Positions 54,012 through 63,000 of a stretch of 64,000 nt of DNA are shown one piece after another. A model generated the notes under the pieces. It had not been told where the DNA came from, ran no database searches, and saw only the letters and a list, made by a program, of their open reading frames with translations. A program made the position numbers and the translations under genes. The stretch lies in contig CAVQOG010000001.1 of the NCBI GenBank assembly GCA_963714375.1, forward strand, positions 186,001 to 250,000, read 5' to 3'. The stretch comes from UBA5794 sp963714375. GTDB lineage: Bacteria; Actinomycetota; Acidimicrobiia; Spongiisociales; UBA5794. The stretch's first letter is position 1, and each line of letters begins with the position of its first letter.

Positions 54012-54827
54012 ATGCAGGTCGGAATTCTTCATCCGGGAGCCATGGGTTCTGTGTTGGCAGGATGTGCTCATGCACCGGTCCTGTGGGCTAGTGACGGGCG
54101 ATCGGCAGCGACCAGCGAGAGAGCTGCTGCCCACGGGCTCGTCGATGTCGTTGCCGTCTCGGAGCTTGTGACCGCGTGCGATGTGTTGGTGTCGATCTGT
54201 CCACCACACGCCGCGGTTGACGTTGCCAAGCAGGTCGCTGACCGCGACTTCGAGGGGATCTATCTCGATGCAAACGCTATCGCGCCTCAGACATCCCGCG
54301 AGATCTCCACAATGTTTGACCGTTATGTAGACGGGGGCATCATCGGGGGGCCGCCAACGGAACCCGGCTTCACAAGGATGTACGTCGCCGGTGCCGATGC
54401 AAGCGAGATCGCGAGGCTGTGGGCCGGATCGAATCTTGACGTGCGAGTTCTGGAAGCCGATATCGGCGCCGCCTCTGCACTGAAGGCTGCGTATGCAGGC
54501 TGGACAAAGGGGAGTGCTGCCCTACTTTTGGCGGTTCGTGCCTACGCCGAGGCAAACGGACTGGGCGAAGATCTCATGGCCGAATGGGGGATATCGATTC
54601 CAGACCTGGTTGATCGCGTCGAGCGCACGGCGACCTCGATCGGGCGCAAGGCGTGGCGCTTCGAGGGGGAGATGGTTGAGATAGCCAAGGCGATGGAAGA
54701 GGTCGGTCTTCCGGCGGGGTTTCACAAGGCTGCGGCTGAGGTGTATGCCAAGCTGTCCGGTCTCAAGGATGAGCGAGACGGGACGATTCACGATGTCAGT
54801 GTTCGGCTGACCGGTGACCACACCTGA
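54012..54827 (+). CDS. NAD(P)-binding dehydrogenase-like protein with DUF1932 domain
   Basis: 271 residues from ATG 54012 (MQVGILHPGAMGSVLAG); ATG 53985 is an alternative. The N-terminal Rossmann fold has the GxxxxG loop GILHPGAMG, then DVLVSICPPHAAVDVAKQVA and IYLDANAIAPQT, as in 6-phosphogluconate/3-hydroxyisobutyrate dehydrogenases. The C-terminal DUF1932 region covers AAYAGWTKGSAALLLAVRAY to the end. The substrate is unknown, a beta-hydroxyacid is likely. Confidence 0.8.
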   Translation: MQVGILHPGAMGSVLAGCAHAPVLWASDGRSAATSERAAAHGLVDVVAVSELVTACDVLVSICPPHAAVDVAKQVADRDFEGIYLDANAIAPQTSREISTMFDRYVDGGIIGGPPTEPGFTRMYVAGADASEIARLWAGSNLDVRVLEADIGAASALKAAYAGWTKGSAALLLAVRAYAEANGLGEDLMAEWGISIPDLVDRVERTATSIGRKAWRFEGEMVEIAKAMEEVGLPAGFHKAAAEVYAKLSGLKDERDGTIHDVSVRLTGDHT

Positions 54828-54885
54828 CGTGGGCGCTCGCGATATCGAGCCTGTAGCCATCCTCGGTGTTCGCTAGGATCGCCTG

Positions 54886-55320
54886 ATGATCCGCCGTTCC
54901 CACGTGTTGGTTTGCCTCGCCCTTCTGCTCCTGCTGGCTGCCTGTAGCGGCGCTCAGGCGAGTGAATCACCGCTCAGGCAGGGGAGAGAGGTCTACGGAA
55001 ATACCTGCTCCGCATGCCACGGGTCAAGCGGACAGGGCGGTATTGGCCCGGCACTGGCTGATGTCGCCGAAACGTTTCCGTCCTGTGACGACCATATCGA
55101 GTGGATAACGCTCGGATCCGACCAGTGGAAGGTTCTACGCGGAGACACGTACGGAGCCAACGATTCGCCGATCGAGCAGGTGATGCCGGGTCAAGGCGCG
55201 ACGTTGTCCGCCGAACAGATCAAAGCTGTCGCTGCGTTCGAGCGTGTCTTCTACGCCGGCATAGACGAGGTCACCACACTGGACGAGTGCGGGGTGTCGA
55301 CCCCTGCGTCGTCCGAGTAG
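54886..55320 (+). CDS. Cytochrome c-type lipoprotein
   Basis: 144 residues. Lipoprotein signal LVCLALLLLLAACSGAQ with the lipid Cys near residue 20, then a single class I cytochrome c domain: heme-binding CSACH in VYGNTCSACHGSSGQGGIGP, and methionine ligand probably in IEQVMPGQGATLSAEQIKAV. Two further Cys (FPSCDDH, LDECG) could form a disulfide. It is anchored outside the membrane and carries electrons. The convergent neighbour is a multi-helix protein with membrane histidines, which may be a redox partner. Confidence 0.88.
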   Translation: MIRRSHVLVCLALLLLLAACSGAQASESPLRQGREVYGNTCSACHGSSGQGGIGPALADVAETFPSCDDHIEWITLGSDQWKVLRGDTYGANDSPIEQVMPGQGATLSAEQIKAVAAFERVFYAGIDEVTTLDECGVSTPASSE

Positions 55321-55321
55321 C

Positions 55322-56587
55322 TCACCCGGCCACGTCAGCCGCGTGGGAGCCTTCCCCGTACATCTCACGGATGTAACCAACGATCCCAATCAGCAGGGCA
55401 GTCCCCATCACGGGTGTGGAGATCCGTTTCATCACAGGGCTCACCGTCAGCAGGCCGATCAGGAATCCGACGATGCCGAGGTTCACGCCCCACACGACGA
55501 CTCGGTCGAGGGTCGACAACGCTCGTCGTCCCATCGCTCCCAGAACGATTGCTCCGAATAGCAAGTTGGTCATGACCCCGATGAACATCGTGTGGTCAAA
55601 GCCCAGGATGAGTCCGTTCTGAGCCTCGGTCATCGCATCGAAATCGATACTCCCACTGATGACTCCGACGATGAGAACGGTACCGAGAATGAGATAGACG
55701 ACAAGGAACAGACTGCTCAGCCGCACATAGACACCCGTCCCAGCATCGCGCCAGCCTGTTGGAAGAAGATCGCCCCGGTATCTCACCAGAAGGATGACCA
55801 CCCCGACGATCATCAGAAGGTTTGCGGGACCAAGGAGCTCTTCTTCCATCCGGGTGAGGAACCCGACGTTGGCGAGCAATCCGGCAGTGAAGAGAATCCA
55901 CATCTGGGCGGACCCGAGCCGGTCGGCGGACCATCGTGTGTGGTTGCGGAACAGCCATTCAATGACTGCCATCGCAGCAAGGATCAAGAATCCGATCACC
56001 ATCGCAGGCGGATGCCCCTCGCTGACAGCGGTTGCGGTCTCATCATCAAGGCCGGGGATCTCGCCCTGAGATGTGTAGATGCCCAACAGCACACCGAGGA
56101 CAGAACCGACGATCAGGGAGATCCAAGCCAAGAGCAGACCGAGGCGTGCAACGCTGCTTTCCTCGTTCTTGGCGTTTGTCAAAAAGAGCCACACAGCGAA
56201 CCAGACGACCACGATGAGGAGAAGGGTTCCGAAGATCGGGCGTTGGATCCGGTCGCCAGGGATGTGGTCCCCTGCGAAGAAAGCAAGCACGTAAAGCGTG
56301 ATCGCTGCTGTCATTGACCAAGCCAACGTTCGGGCCTTCTGCCGATTTCGGTCGGTGTCGTTATGGGGTCCGGAGAACATGAGCAAGGCTGCGCCTGCGG
56401 TGGCGAGCGTGATCCAACCGAGGGTGCCGGCGTGTACGTGCGTAATCAGCGTGTCGTGGTCTGGCACGTAGAGGTCGAGCCCATTGAGTATCCCGATGAC
56501 GATTGTCACCGCGAACAACGCGAGGGCGGCGGTGAACGTGATACGTGCAGCGGGCCAGAAGGGTGATCGGTGGACGTTGCCGGACAT
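55322..56587 (-). CDS. Multi-helix membrane protein with conserved histidines (heme-copper oxidase I / NnrS-like)
   Basis: 421 residues, about twelve membrane helices, RBS GGGAGG before ATG 56587. Histidines lie within or at helix ends: DTLITHVHAGTLGWITLATA, VSEGHPPAMVIGFLILAAM, LGFDHTMFIGVMTNLLFGAI. The layout resembles a heme-copper oxidase subunit I or NnrS-type heme/copper membrane protein; it lacks the complete set of motifs I could match with confidence. The gene ends two bases from the stop of the convergent cytochrome c gene. A role in oxygen or nitric oxide metabolism is plausible. Confidence 0.6.
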   Translation of the reverse strand: MSGNVHRSPFWPAARITFTAALALFAVTIVIGILNGLDLYVPDHDTLITHVHAGTLGWITLATAGAALLMFSGPHNDTDRNRQKARTLAWSMTAAITLYVLAFFAGDHIPGDRIQRPIFGTLLLIVVVWFAVWLFLTNAKNEESSVARLGLLLAWISLIVGSVLGVLLGIYTSQGEIPGLDDETATAVSEGHPPAMVIGFLILAAMAVIEWLFRNHTRWSADRLGSAQMWILFTAGLLANVGFLTRMEEELLGPANLLMIVGVVILLVRYRGDLLPTGWRDAGTGVYVRLSSLFLVVYLILGTVLIVGVISGSIDFDAMTEAQNGLILGFDHTMFIGVMTNLLFGAIVLGAMGRRALSTLDRVVVWGVNLGIVGFLIGLLTVSPVMKRISTPVMGTALLIGIVGYIREMYGEGSHAADVAG

Positions 56588-56643
56588 GGGAGCCTCCCAT
56601 ATTTGAGCCCAGTGTGATGCCCAGTAACGGATGCGATAATAGC

Positions 56644-56657
56644 CATCAATACTGATG
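56644..56657. promoter_or_regulatory. Small palindrome upstream of the membrane protein
   Basis: CATCA-ATAC-TGATG, a 5-bp inverted repeat with 4-base spacer, 57 bases before the start of the minus-strand gene and 82 before ppdK. It could be a Crp/FNR-type site, but the half-sites are not the FNR consensus. Confidence 0.25.
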
Positions 56658-56738
56658 CGTGTTGGGTTTCAGTCGGCTCGTTTCGGGGGATTCCGAGCGC
56701 CCACTGGTCGGTAGAATCTGGCGTGGGAGACGCAGAGC

Positions 56739-59363
56739 GTGACACGCATTGGCAAGCACCACACAAATTGGGTAGCGAGCTTCAAAGACGCTGACGAGAC
56801 GCAGCGTGACTTGCTCGGGGGTAAAGGTGCCGGTCTAGCGGCAATGACCCAGCTCGGTCTTCCTGTTCCTCCCGGTTTCACGATCACGACTGCAGCATGT
56901 CGGGCCTATTACGACGCTGGCGGGGATGTACCTGAAGGTTTGTGGCAACAGGTTGAGGCAGCGGTCGCCGAGCTCGAAGAATTGACTGGCAAACGGTTCG
57001 GTGACCCAACAAACCCGCTTCTTCTTTCCGTGCGTTCTGGTTCGCCGGTCTCGATGCCAGGGATGATGGACACCCTTCTCGACCTTGGCATGAACGACGA
57101 AACTGTGGCAGGCCTTGCAGCACTTACCGGGGATGAGCAGTTCGCATGGGATGCGTATCGTCGTTTCCTGCAGATGTACGCAGACGTTGTCATCGCAATT
57201 GACTCGAGGGTCGTGCACCGAGTCGCGGAGAATCCCCGCGATGCTGTCTCGGAGCTGAAGTCCATCATTGAGACTGAGACCGGCGATACGGTGTCCTCAG
57301 ATCCAATGACGCAGTTGCAGCGCTCGGTCACCGCCATTTTCAAGTCCTGGATGAACAAACGGGCGGTCGATTATCGGGCGGCGAACGGCATTGCTGATGA
57401 CCTGTACACGGCGGCGAATGTCCAGGTGATGGTGTTTGGCAACATCGGTGAGGATTCCGGCACCGGTGTCGTGTTCACACGAGATCCAACGTCGGGCGAA
57501 CCACAACTGTGGGGTGAATACCTGCCACAGGCGCAGGGAGAAGACATCGTCGCCGGCCTACGAACACCGCTGCCCGTATCTGCCCTTGCGGATCATCAAC
57601 CGGATGCATACAGAGTCCTCGAAGCGTCAGCACACACCGTGGAGCGCTACTACAAGGACATGCAGGACATCGAGTTCACGGTCGAGAACGGGAAACTCTG
57701 GATGCTTCAGACCCGCCGTGGGAAGCGGGCCGGGCGCAGCGCCGTCCGATGTGCCGTCGATATGGCAAACGAAGGATTGATCTCCAGGGCCGATGCCGTG
57801 GCCAGGGTTGTTCCGAGCGAACTCGACGAGCTGCTCCATCCTGTCGTGAAGGCGGCCGCGACCGATCTGGTATTTGCGAGCGGGCTCGCAGCAAGTCCTG
57901 GCGGTGCATCGGGAATCATCGCTCTCACCGCGAACGATGCAGAGCGCCTGGCAGCCGAAGGACACGATGTTGTTCTTATCCGCGATGAGACGAGCCCTGA
58001 CGACTTCCATGGCATGGTGGTGTCACGAGCCGTCGTCACCGCAAGGGGAGGCATGACATCGCACGCCGCGGTCGTCGCCCGTGGTATGGGGATGTGCTGT
58101 GTCGTCGGGTGCAAAGACCTCACGATCGACGAGGAGGCCGGAACCATCCAGACGCCAAACGGTACGGCGGTGGTCGGTGACCCCGTCACGGTCGATGGTT
58201 CGGCTGGATTGGTCTATCTCGGTGTCATCCCAACGGTCGATGCAGTTCAAGACGACTACTTTTCAACCCTTCTGGATTGGGCGTCAGAACTCTCGGTTAT
58301 GGGAGTTCGCGCCAATGCCGACACGCCGGAGGAGGCAGTGCAGGCTCGGGAGTTCGGGGCGGAAGGAATCGGGCTGTGCCGAACCGAGCACATGTTCTTT
58401 GATGCGAACCGCATCGAAGCGGTCAGGGCCATGATCATGGCACCGGACACCGAGGCGCGCGCCGAGGCACTTGCGGTCATCGAGCCATTCCAGACCGACG
58501 ACTTTCTCGCAATCTTCACCGCAATGGACGGATTGCCCGTCACCATCAGACTGCTCGACCCGCCGCTCCACGAGTTCCTCCCCAACCGCTCCGACACGTT
58601 TGAAGCGATCCTTCGTCTGGAACTTGGGGAGTCCGAACAAGGCGAGAGTGGTGACGATGGCTCTACGGAGCACCTCGCATACCTCCGTGACCTGCTTGCC
58701 AGAACCGACCACCTTTCTGAGGCAAACCCGATGCTCGGGCATCGGGGGGCGCGCCTTGGAATCTCGTATCCAGAAATTACCGCCACGCAAACGAGGGCAA
58801 TACTCACTGCCGCTGTCCAGGCGAGAAGGCGTGGGATCGTGGTGCAGCCAGAGATCATGGTGCCGCTCGTCGCCTACGCAACGGAGTACCGGAACCAGAA
58901 GCAGGTGATTGTCGACACCGCCGAGACTGTGTTTGCCGATCTCGGCGAGCGGGTGGACTTCACGATTGGTTCGATGATCGAACTGCCGAGAGCCGCCTTT
59001 GTCGCTGGTGAGATAGCAGCTGAGGCTGACTTCCTGAGTTTTGGGACCAACGATCTCACGCAAACAACGCTCGGGTTGAGCCGAGACGACTCCTCACGAT
59101 TCCTACCGGGCTATCTGACGCGTGGGCTGATCGACGCTGACCCATTCGTCCAGATTGATGTTGAGGGCGTCGGTGCTCTTGTCGCATTGGCGACCGTGGC
59201 CGCAAGGAAAGCCAATCCCGACATCCACATCGGTGTGTGCGGCGAGCATGGTGGAGATCCGGCATCGGTCGACTTCTTTTCAGGCGTCGGGCTTGACTAC
59301 GTGTCGTGTTCGCCCTTCCGCGTGCCACTTGCGAGGCTCGCGACGGCTCAAGTATCAGACTGA
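56739..59363 (+). CDS. ppdK: Pyruvate, phosphate dikinase
   Basis: 874 residues from GTG 56739. It interconverts pyruvate, ATP and phosphate with PEP, AMP and pyrophosphate. The N-terminal ATP-grasp domain starts ETQRDLLGGKGAGLAAMTQL and has SVRSGSPVSMPGMMDTLLDL; the swivelling phospho-His domain has TARGGMTSHAAVVARGMG; the C-terminal TIM barrel has GIGLCRTEHMFFD, MIELPRAAFVAGEIA, SFGTNDLTQTTLGLSRDD and the catalytic Cys in GVCGEHGGDP. Stand-alone gene; its 3' end overlaps the convergent EamA gene by 16 bases. Confidence 0.97.
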   Translation: MTRIGKHHTNWVASFKDADETQRDLLGGKGAGLAAMTQLGLPVPPGFTITTAACRAYYDAGGDVPEGLWQQVEAAVAELEELTGKRFGDPTNPLLLSVRSGSPVSMPGMMDTLLDLGMNDETVAGLAALTGDEQFAWDAYRRFLQMYADVVIAIDSRVVHRVAENPRDAVSELKSIIETETGDTVSSDPMTQLQRSVTAIFKSWMNKRAVDYRAANGIADDLYTAANVQVMVFGNIGEDSGTGVVFTRDPTSGEPQLWGEYLPQAQGEDIVAGLRTPLPVSALADHQPDAYRVLEASAHTVERYYKDMQDIEFTVENGKLWMLQTRRGKRAGRSAVRCAVDMANEGLISRADAVARVVPSELDELLHPVVKAAATDLVFASGLAASPGGASGIIALTANDAERLAAEGHDVVLIRDETSPDDFHGMVVSRAVVTARGGMTSHAAVVARGMGMCCVVGCKDLTIDEEAGTIQTPNGTAVVGDPVTVDGSAGLVYLGVIPTVDAVQDDYFSTLLDWASELSVMGVRANADTPEEAVQAREFGAEGIGLCRTEHMFFDANRIEAVRAMIMAPDTEARAEALAVIEPFQTDDFLAIFTAMDGLPVTIRLLDPPLHEFLPNRSDTFEAILRLELGESEQGESGDDGSTEHLAYLRDLLARTDHLSEANPMLGHRGARLGISYPEITATQTRAILTAAVQARRRGIVVQPEIMVPLVAYATEYRNQKQVIVDTAETVFADLGERVDFTIGSMIELPRAAFVAGEIAAEADFLSFGTNDLTQTTLGLSRDDSSRFLPGYLTRGLIDADPFVQIDVEGVGALVALATVAARKANPDIHIGVCGEHGGDPASVDFFSGVGLDYVSCSPFRVPLARLATAQVSD

Positions 59364-60277
59364 GCCGAATGCGGCTTGGCCGATCGTGAGATCAGGTACC
59401 CGCCGCCAACGGCTATGAACGCGCCAGCAACCTGAATCCACTCCACCGTTTCACTGAGGAATGTGACACCGAGGACGAGGGCGACGATCGGAATCAGATA
59501 GGAGATGATTGATCCCCGCACGGTTCCGAGGCGGCCGAACGCGGCGACCATGAGCGACCTTGCGAAACCTGTGCCCAACACGCCAAGTATCACGACCGCG
59601 ATGACGGAAAGCCACTCGAATGAAGAGTCTTGGGCGCCAACGACTCCGAACGGGATCAGTACCACCGACGCAACAGCGAGGGTCCATAGCACCACGGCGG
59701 CGGCACCGTACTGCTGTTGAAGAGGTGCATAGATGGTTGAAGCAATCGCATATCCGATCGTCGCGAAGATCACCATCGCAACACCGATGGCGCTTGCTGT
59801 TGATTCGCCAAGAGCGGTGGAGCTCAGGATGGCGATGCCAGCGAACCCGATGACCAGGCCGAGGACCCGTGTTCCCGTCGGACGCTTGCGGGTCACGAAC
59901 GCCGCGAGAACCGCCGTGAAGATGGGGATTCCGCTCACGAGCATTCCCGTGAGCGACGACGAGATCCGCTCCTCGGCCATGGCAAAGAGCAGCGTTGGGG
60001 CCGCCGCCCCGACAAGCCCTGCGACGACGATGCGGGTCCAGTCGGCTCGGGCGGGCATGATCCTGGCGGACCGGAAGAGGCTGATTGCCCCAGCACCAAG
60101 GACAACCCTGCTGAATGCGATCACTCCAGGCGAGAGGGACCGCAGGCCAAGCGATATCCACATGAACGCTGATCCGAAGATCAGTGCTGTGAGAGCGATG
60201 TGCCCCCAATCGAAGAGCCGGAAGCCGCCCTCTTGTGTGCCTTCGACGGCCTCGCGTGCTGATCGTGCCTGTTCCAC
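59348..60277 (-). CDS. EamA/DMT-family transporter
   Basis: 309 residues from GTG 60277, the start that gives normal family length (frame open to 60454). Ten membrane helices in two EamA repeats: LFDWGHIALTALIFGSAFMW to TRKRPTGTRVLGLVIGFAGI, and ASAIGVAMVIFATIGYAIAS to VEWIQVAGAFIAVGGGYLIS. Likely exports or imports a small metabolite; the substrate is unknown. Divergent from menC. Confidence 0.88.
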   Translation of the reverse strand: MEQARSAREAVEGTQEGGFRLFDWGHIALTALIFGSAFMWISLGLRSLSPGVIAFSRVVLGAGAISLFRSARIMPARADWTRIVVAGLVGAAAPTLLFAMAEERISSSLTGMLVSGIPIFTAVLAAFVTRKRPTGTRVLGLVIGFAGIAILSSTALGESTASAIGVAMVIFATIGYAIASTIYAPLQQQYGAAAVVLWTLAVASVVLIPFGVVGAQDSSFEWLSVIAVVILGVLGTGFARSLMVAAFGRLGTVRGSIISYLIPIVALVLGVTFLSETVEWIQVAGAFIAVGGGYLISRSAKPHSAQSDT

Positions 60278-60344
60278 CGAGCAAGCATGGCGGCATTGCG
60301 TCACTATCGTGATCCCGTAACCGACAGGTCGATGGGAGGATTGC

Positions 60345-61358
60345 ATGGCTGAACTGAGTGCGACGCTGCAGCATCTCTCTATTCCGATGCGGACCAGCTT
60401 CAGGAACGCGCAGGTCACGATCGGTACCCGAGATGTCGGACTCATCGAGATCATGGGCTACGGCGCGTCCGGCTGGGGGGAGGCATCTCCGTTTCCGGGT
60501 CAGGATGAATCGATGGAGGAGCTGATCGCGGGCGCCAGTTCTGGCGCCGCGTCTCCGACGCTCGCAGCAGGAATCTCACTGGCGCGAGCGGATCTCGCCG
60601 CTCGGATGCGGGGCGAGTCGATCGCTTCCGCGATCGGTGCGACGCGTACCCATCTGCCCCAGTCAGTCGCTGTCGGTCTTGAGCTGAATCCTGTCGATGT
60701 CGTGCATGCCGCGACCGAGCGCGACGTGACGAGGTTCAAATTGAAGGTCGCTCCCGGTGAGGTCAATCATGTTCTTGAGATCAGGGAGAACCATCCAGAA
60801 TGCATCCTTGGCGTTGATGCCAACGGTTCGTTCGACGAGGACTCCATCGCGCAGCTGTCGCGGCTGGCAGATCTCGGAATCGTGTATGTCGAGCAACCCT
60901 GTGATCTCACGAATGTGCGGGCTCTTGAACTCCTGAAGGAGGAGCTCGACGTACCGGTGTTTGCCGACGAGTCCGTGCGAACCCCATCAGATGCTGCGGA
61001 TCATCTCGTTTCGCCCATGATCGACGGTGTGGTCGTCAAACCCGGCCGGCTGGGATGGGTGGGCGCCATGGAGACGATCGGGGTTGCCGAGGCGCTCGGG
61101 AAGCGATGGAGGGCTTCGGGGCTATTGGAGTCTGGCATCGGTCGCGCCTTCACGAACCTGCTGGCTGCCAAGCCAACCGCCTTCGTGTCAGATGTCGCTG
61201 CAGGCGACTGGTACTTGGAGAAGGACGTCGTTCATCACACGGTCGTTGATGGTGAGATTGAACTGCCCTCGGGTCCCGGTATCGGTATGGTCCCCGACGC
61301 CCTGGTAGTCGAGAAGTATCTGGTCGCCACGTACGATCTGACCGGGCTGGTCAGCTGA
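60345..61358 (+). CDS. menC: o-Succinylbenzoate synthase (enolase superfamily)
   Basis: 337 residues. Enolase-superfamily residues are present: Lys pair in TRFKLKVAPGE, metal ligands in LGVDANGSFDED, IVYVEQPCDL and VFADESVRT, and the acid/base Lys in GVVVKPGRLGWVGAM. N-terminal capping domain GASGWGEASPFPGQDESMEE. In menaquinone synthesis it dehydrates SHCHC to o-succinylbenzoate. No other men genes are nearby, so N-acylamino acid racemase activity is a possible alternative. Converges with the acyl-CoA dehydrogenase gene (8-base overlap). Confidence 0.8.
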   Translation: MAELSATLQHLSIPMRTSFRNAQVTIGTRDVGLIEIMGYGASGWGEASPFPGQDESMEELIAGASSGAASPTLAAGISLARADLAARMRGESIASAIGATRTHLPQSVAVGLELNPVDVVHAATERDVTRFKLKVAPGEVNHVLEIRENHPECILGVDANGSFDEDSIAQLSRLADLGIVYVEQPCDLTNVRALELLKEELDVPVFADESVRTPSDAADHLVSPMIDGVVVKPGRLGWVGAMETIGVAEALGKRWRASGLLESGIGRAFTNLLAAKPTAFVSDVAAGDWYLEKDVVHHTVVDGEIELPSGPGIGMVPDALVVEKYLVATYDLTGLVS

Positions 61359-62494
61359 CCGGCAGGCCGAGGCCTCTACTGATCACGAGGCGCTGCACCT
61401 CAGACGTTCCCTCGCCTATCTCGAGAATCTTGGCGTCCCGGTATTGGCGTGATACGAGTGTCTCGTCGATGAAGCCTGCGCCGCCGAATACCTGGGTTGC
61501 GTCCCGCGTTGCGGTGATCGCTGCCTCGGATGCAAACAGCTTGGCGATCGCTGCTTCCTGTTTGAACGGCTTGCCCTGCTCCTTGAGCCAGGCAGCCTTG
61601 TAGACGAGGAGTCGAGCTGCTTCGGTCATCATCTCCATGTCGGCGCACTTGAATGCGACCGCTTGGTATGAGCCGATCGGTCGTCCCATCGACTCGCGTT
61701 CCTTGGCGTATGCGACCGACTCCTCGAGACAACACTGGAGCACCCCGACTGCCATCGCCCCGATGGCGATCCGCCCGTCGTCGAGAGTCGAAAGGAACTG
61801 TTGGAACCCACGACCGCGTTCACCCACGATGTTGGTTGCAGGGACACGGCAATCCTCGAACACCAATCCGTGGGTGTCGGATGCTCGCCATCCCATCTTG
61901 CGATATGCAGGTTCGACCGTGAACCCCGGTGTTCCTGTCGGCACGGCGATGGATGAGATCTCGTCCACTCCCGTACGGGCCGTGATCGTGACGAGGCTTG
62001 TGATCTCCGAGCCTGAGTTCGTGATAAATGCCTTTGCACCGTTGATCACCCACTCGTCCCCGTCGAGTACGGCAGTCGTTGCGGTGGCGGCAGCGTCCGA
62101 ACCGGCTCCTGGCTCGGTCAGTCCGAAACCAGCCAAGTGCTCGCCCAGCAACGAGGTCGGGAAGCCATTGCTCTTTCAGTTCTTCGGAGCCGAATTCATG
62201 GATCGGATTGATTCCGAGACTGACACCAGCTTCAAGCGTGATGGCCATGGACTGGTCGACCCGTGCCAACTCCTCGATCGCAATGCAGAGGTTCGTGAAG
62301 TCTGCGGCTGCACCACCCCAACGCTCGTCCGCTGTGATTCCAAAGAGGCCCAGTTCGCCCATCTCGCGGACCACGTCGATCGGGAAGTGATGGTCCCGAT
62401 CCCAAGCCTCGGCATTCGGTGCGATCCGCGATTCAGCGAACTCCTTGACCATCGCACGAAGAGCTTGATGCTCATCGTTGAAGGCGAAATCCAT
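61351..62494 (-). pseudogene. Acyl-CoA dehydrogenase, one frameshift
   Basis: About 380 residues if repaired. The N-terminal part from ATG 62494 reads MDFAFNDEHQALRAMVKEFA to LPDLVAGRALG; then the frame changes, and FGLTEPGAGSDAAATATTAV continues to the C-terminal VFGGAGFIDETLVSRQYRDA and ILEIGEGTSEVQRLVISRGL. The motifs cover FAD binding, the substrate pocket and the catalytic Glu region. An extra base at 62131 (within GGCTGGTTT on the coding strand) explains the shift exactly. It oxidises acyl-CoA esters, probably short or branched chain. Recent inactivation or an assembly error. Confidence 0.88.
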
Positions 62495-62591
62495 CGCGGC
62501 TCCTTGTGGCGTGGTCACAGTCGGTTGCCGGGAATACTACGCCAGAGGCGCTGGCAGCGATCGACGGCCAACCATCCATATCCTTGCAAAA

Positions 62592-62954
62592 ATGAAGAAG
62601 TGGTTCTGGGTCCTTGACGCTGCGATTGTGATTTCGTTTGCAGTCATCGGCCGCGATTCACACGGCTTTGGGTCCGATTGGGGCGAGGTTGCCCGCATTT
62701 CGGCACCGTTTCTCCTTGCGCTTGCAGCCGGTGTCGCCGCAACGAAGGCGTGGCGAGCCCCCACGAATCTGTTGGTAGGACTGGCCCTTGGAATCATCAC
62801 CCTCGGTGGTGGCATGTTGCTCCGCGGTCTCGTATTCGACGACGGCACTGCGACGACATTCATCGTTGTATCCGCAGCATGGATCATCGGCCTGATGGTC
62901 GCATGGCGAATCATGTTTCTCGTCTGGACCCGCTTCGGCCCCAACCACAGCTGA
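62592..62954 (+). CDS. DUF3054 membrane protein
   Basis: 120 residues from ATG 62592. Four helices, with the family start LDAAIVISFAVIGRDSHGFG and PTNLLVGLALGIITLGGGML. DUF3054 proteins are small actinobacterial membrane proteins of unknown role. Divergent from the acyl-CoA dehydrogenase gene; a palindromic repeat follows 13 bases after the stop. Confidence 0.8.
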   Translation: MKKWFWVLDAAIVISFAVIGRDSHGFGSDWGEVARISAPFLLALAAGVAATKAWRAPTNLLVGLALGIITLGGGMLLRGLVFDDGTATTFIVVSAAWIIGLMVAWRIMFLVWTRFGPNHS

Positions 62955-62967
62955 TCGGACCCTTCTC

Positions 62968-62993
62968 CCGTCCTCCCGGTTGCCGGGGGGACG
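62968..62993. repeat. GC-rich palindrome between DUF3054 gene and alcohol dehydrogenase
   Basis: CCGTCCTCCCGG-TT-GCCGGGGGGACG. Beyond it, to about 63018, the DNA (GCGGAGCG, GCGACGCAGGGGGGCC) resembles the inside of the 71-bp minisatellite unit and encodes the last residues of the alcohol dehydrogenase. Confidence 0.8.
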
Positions 62994-63000
62994 CGGAGCG

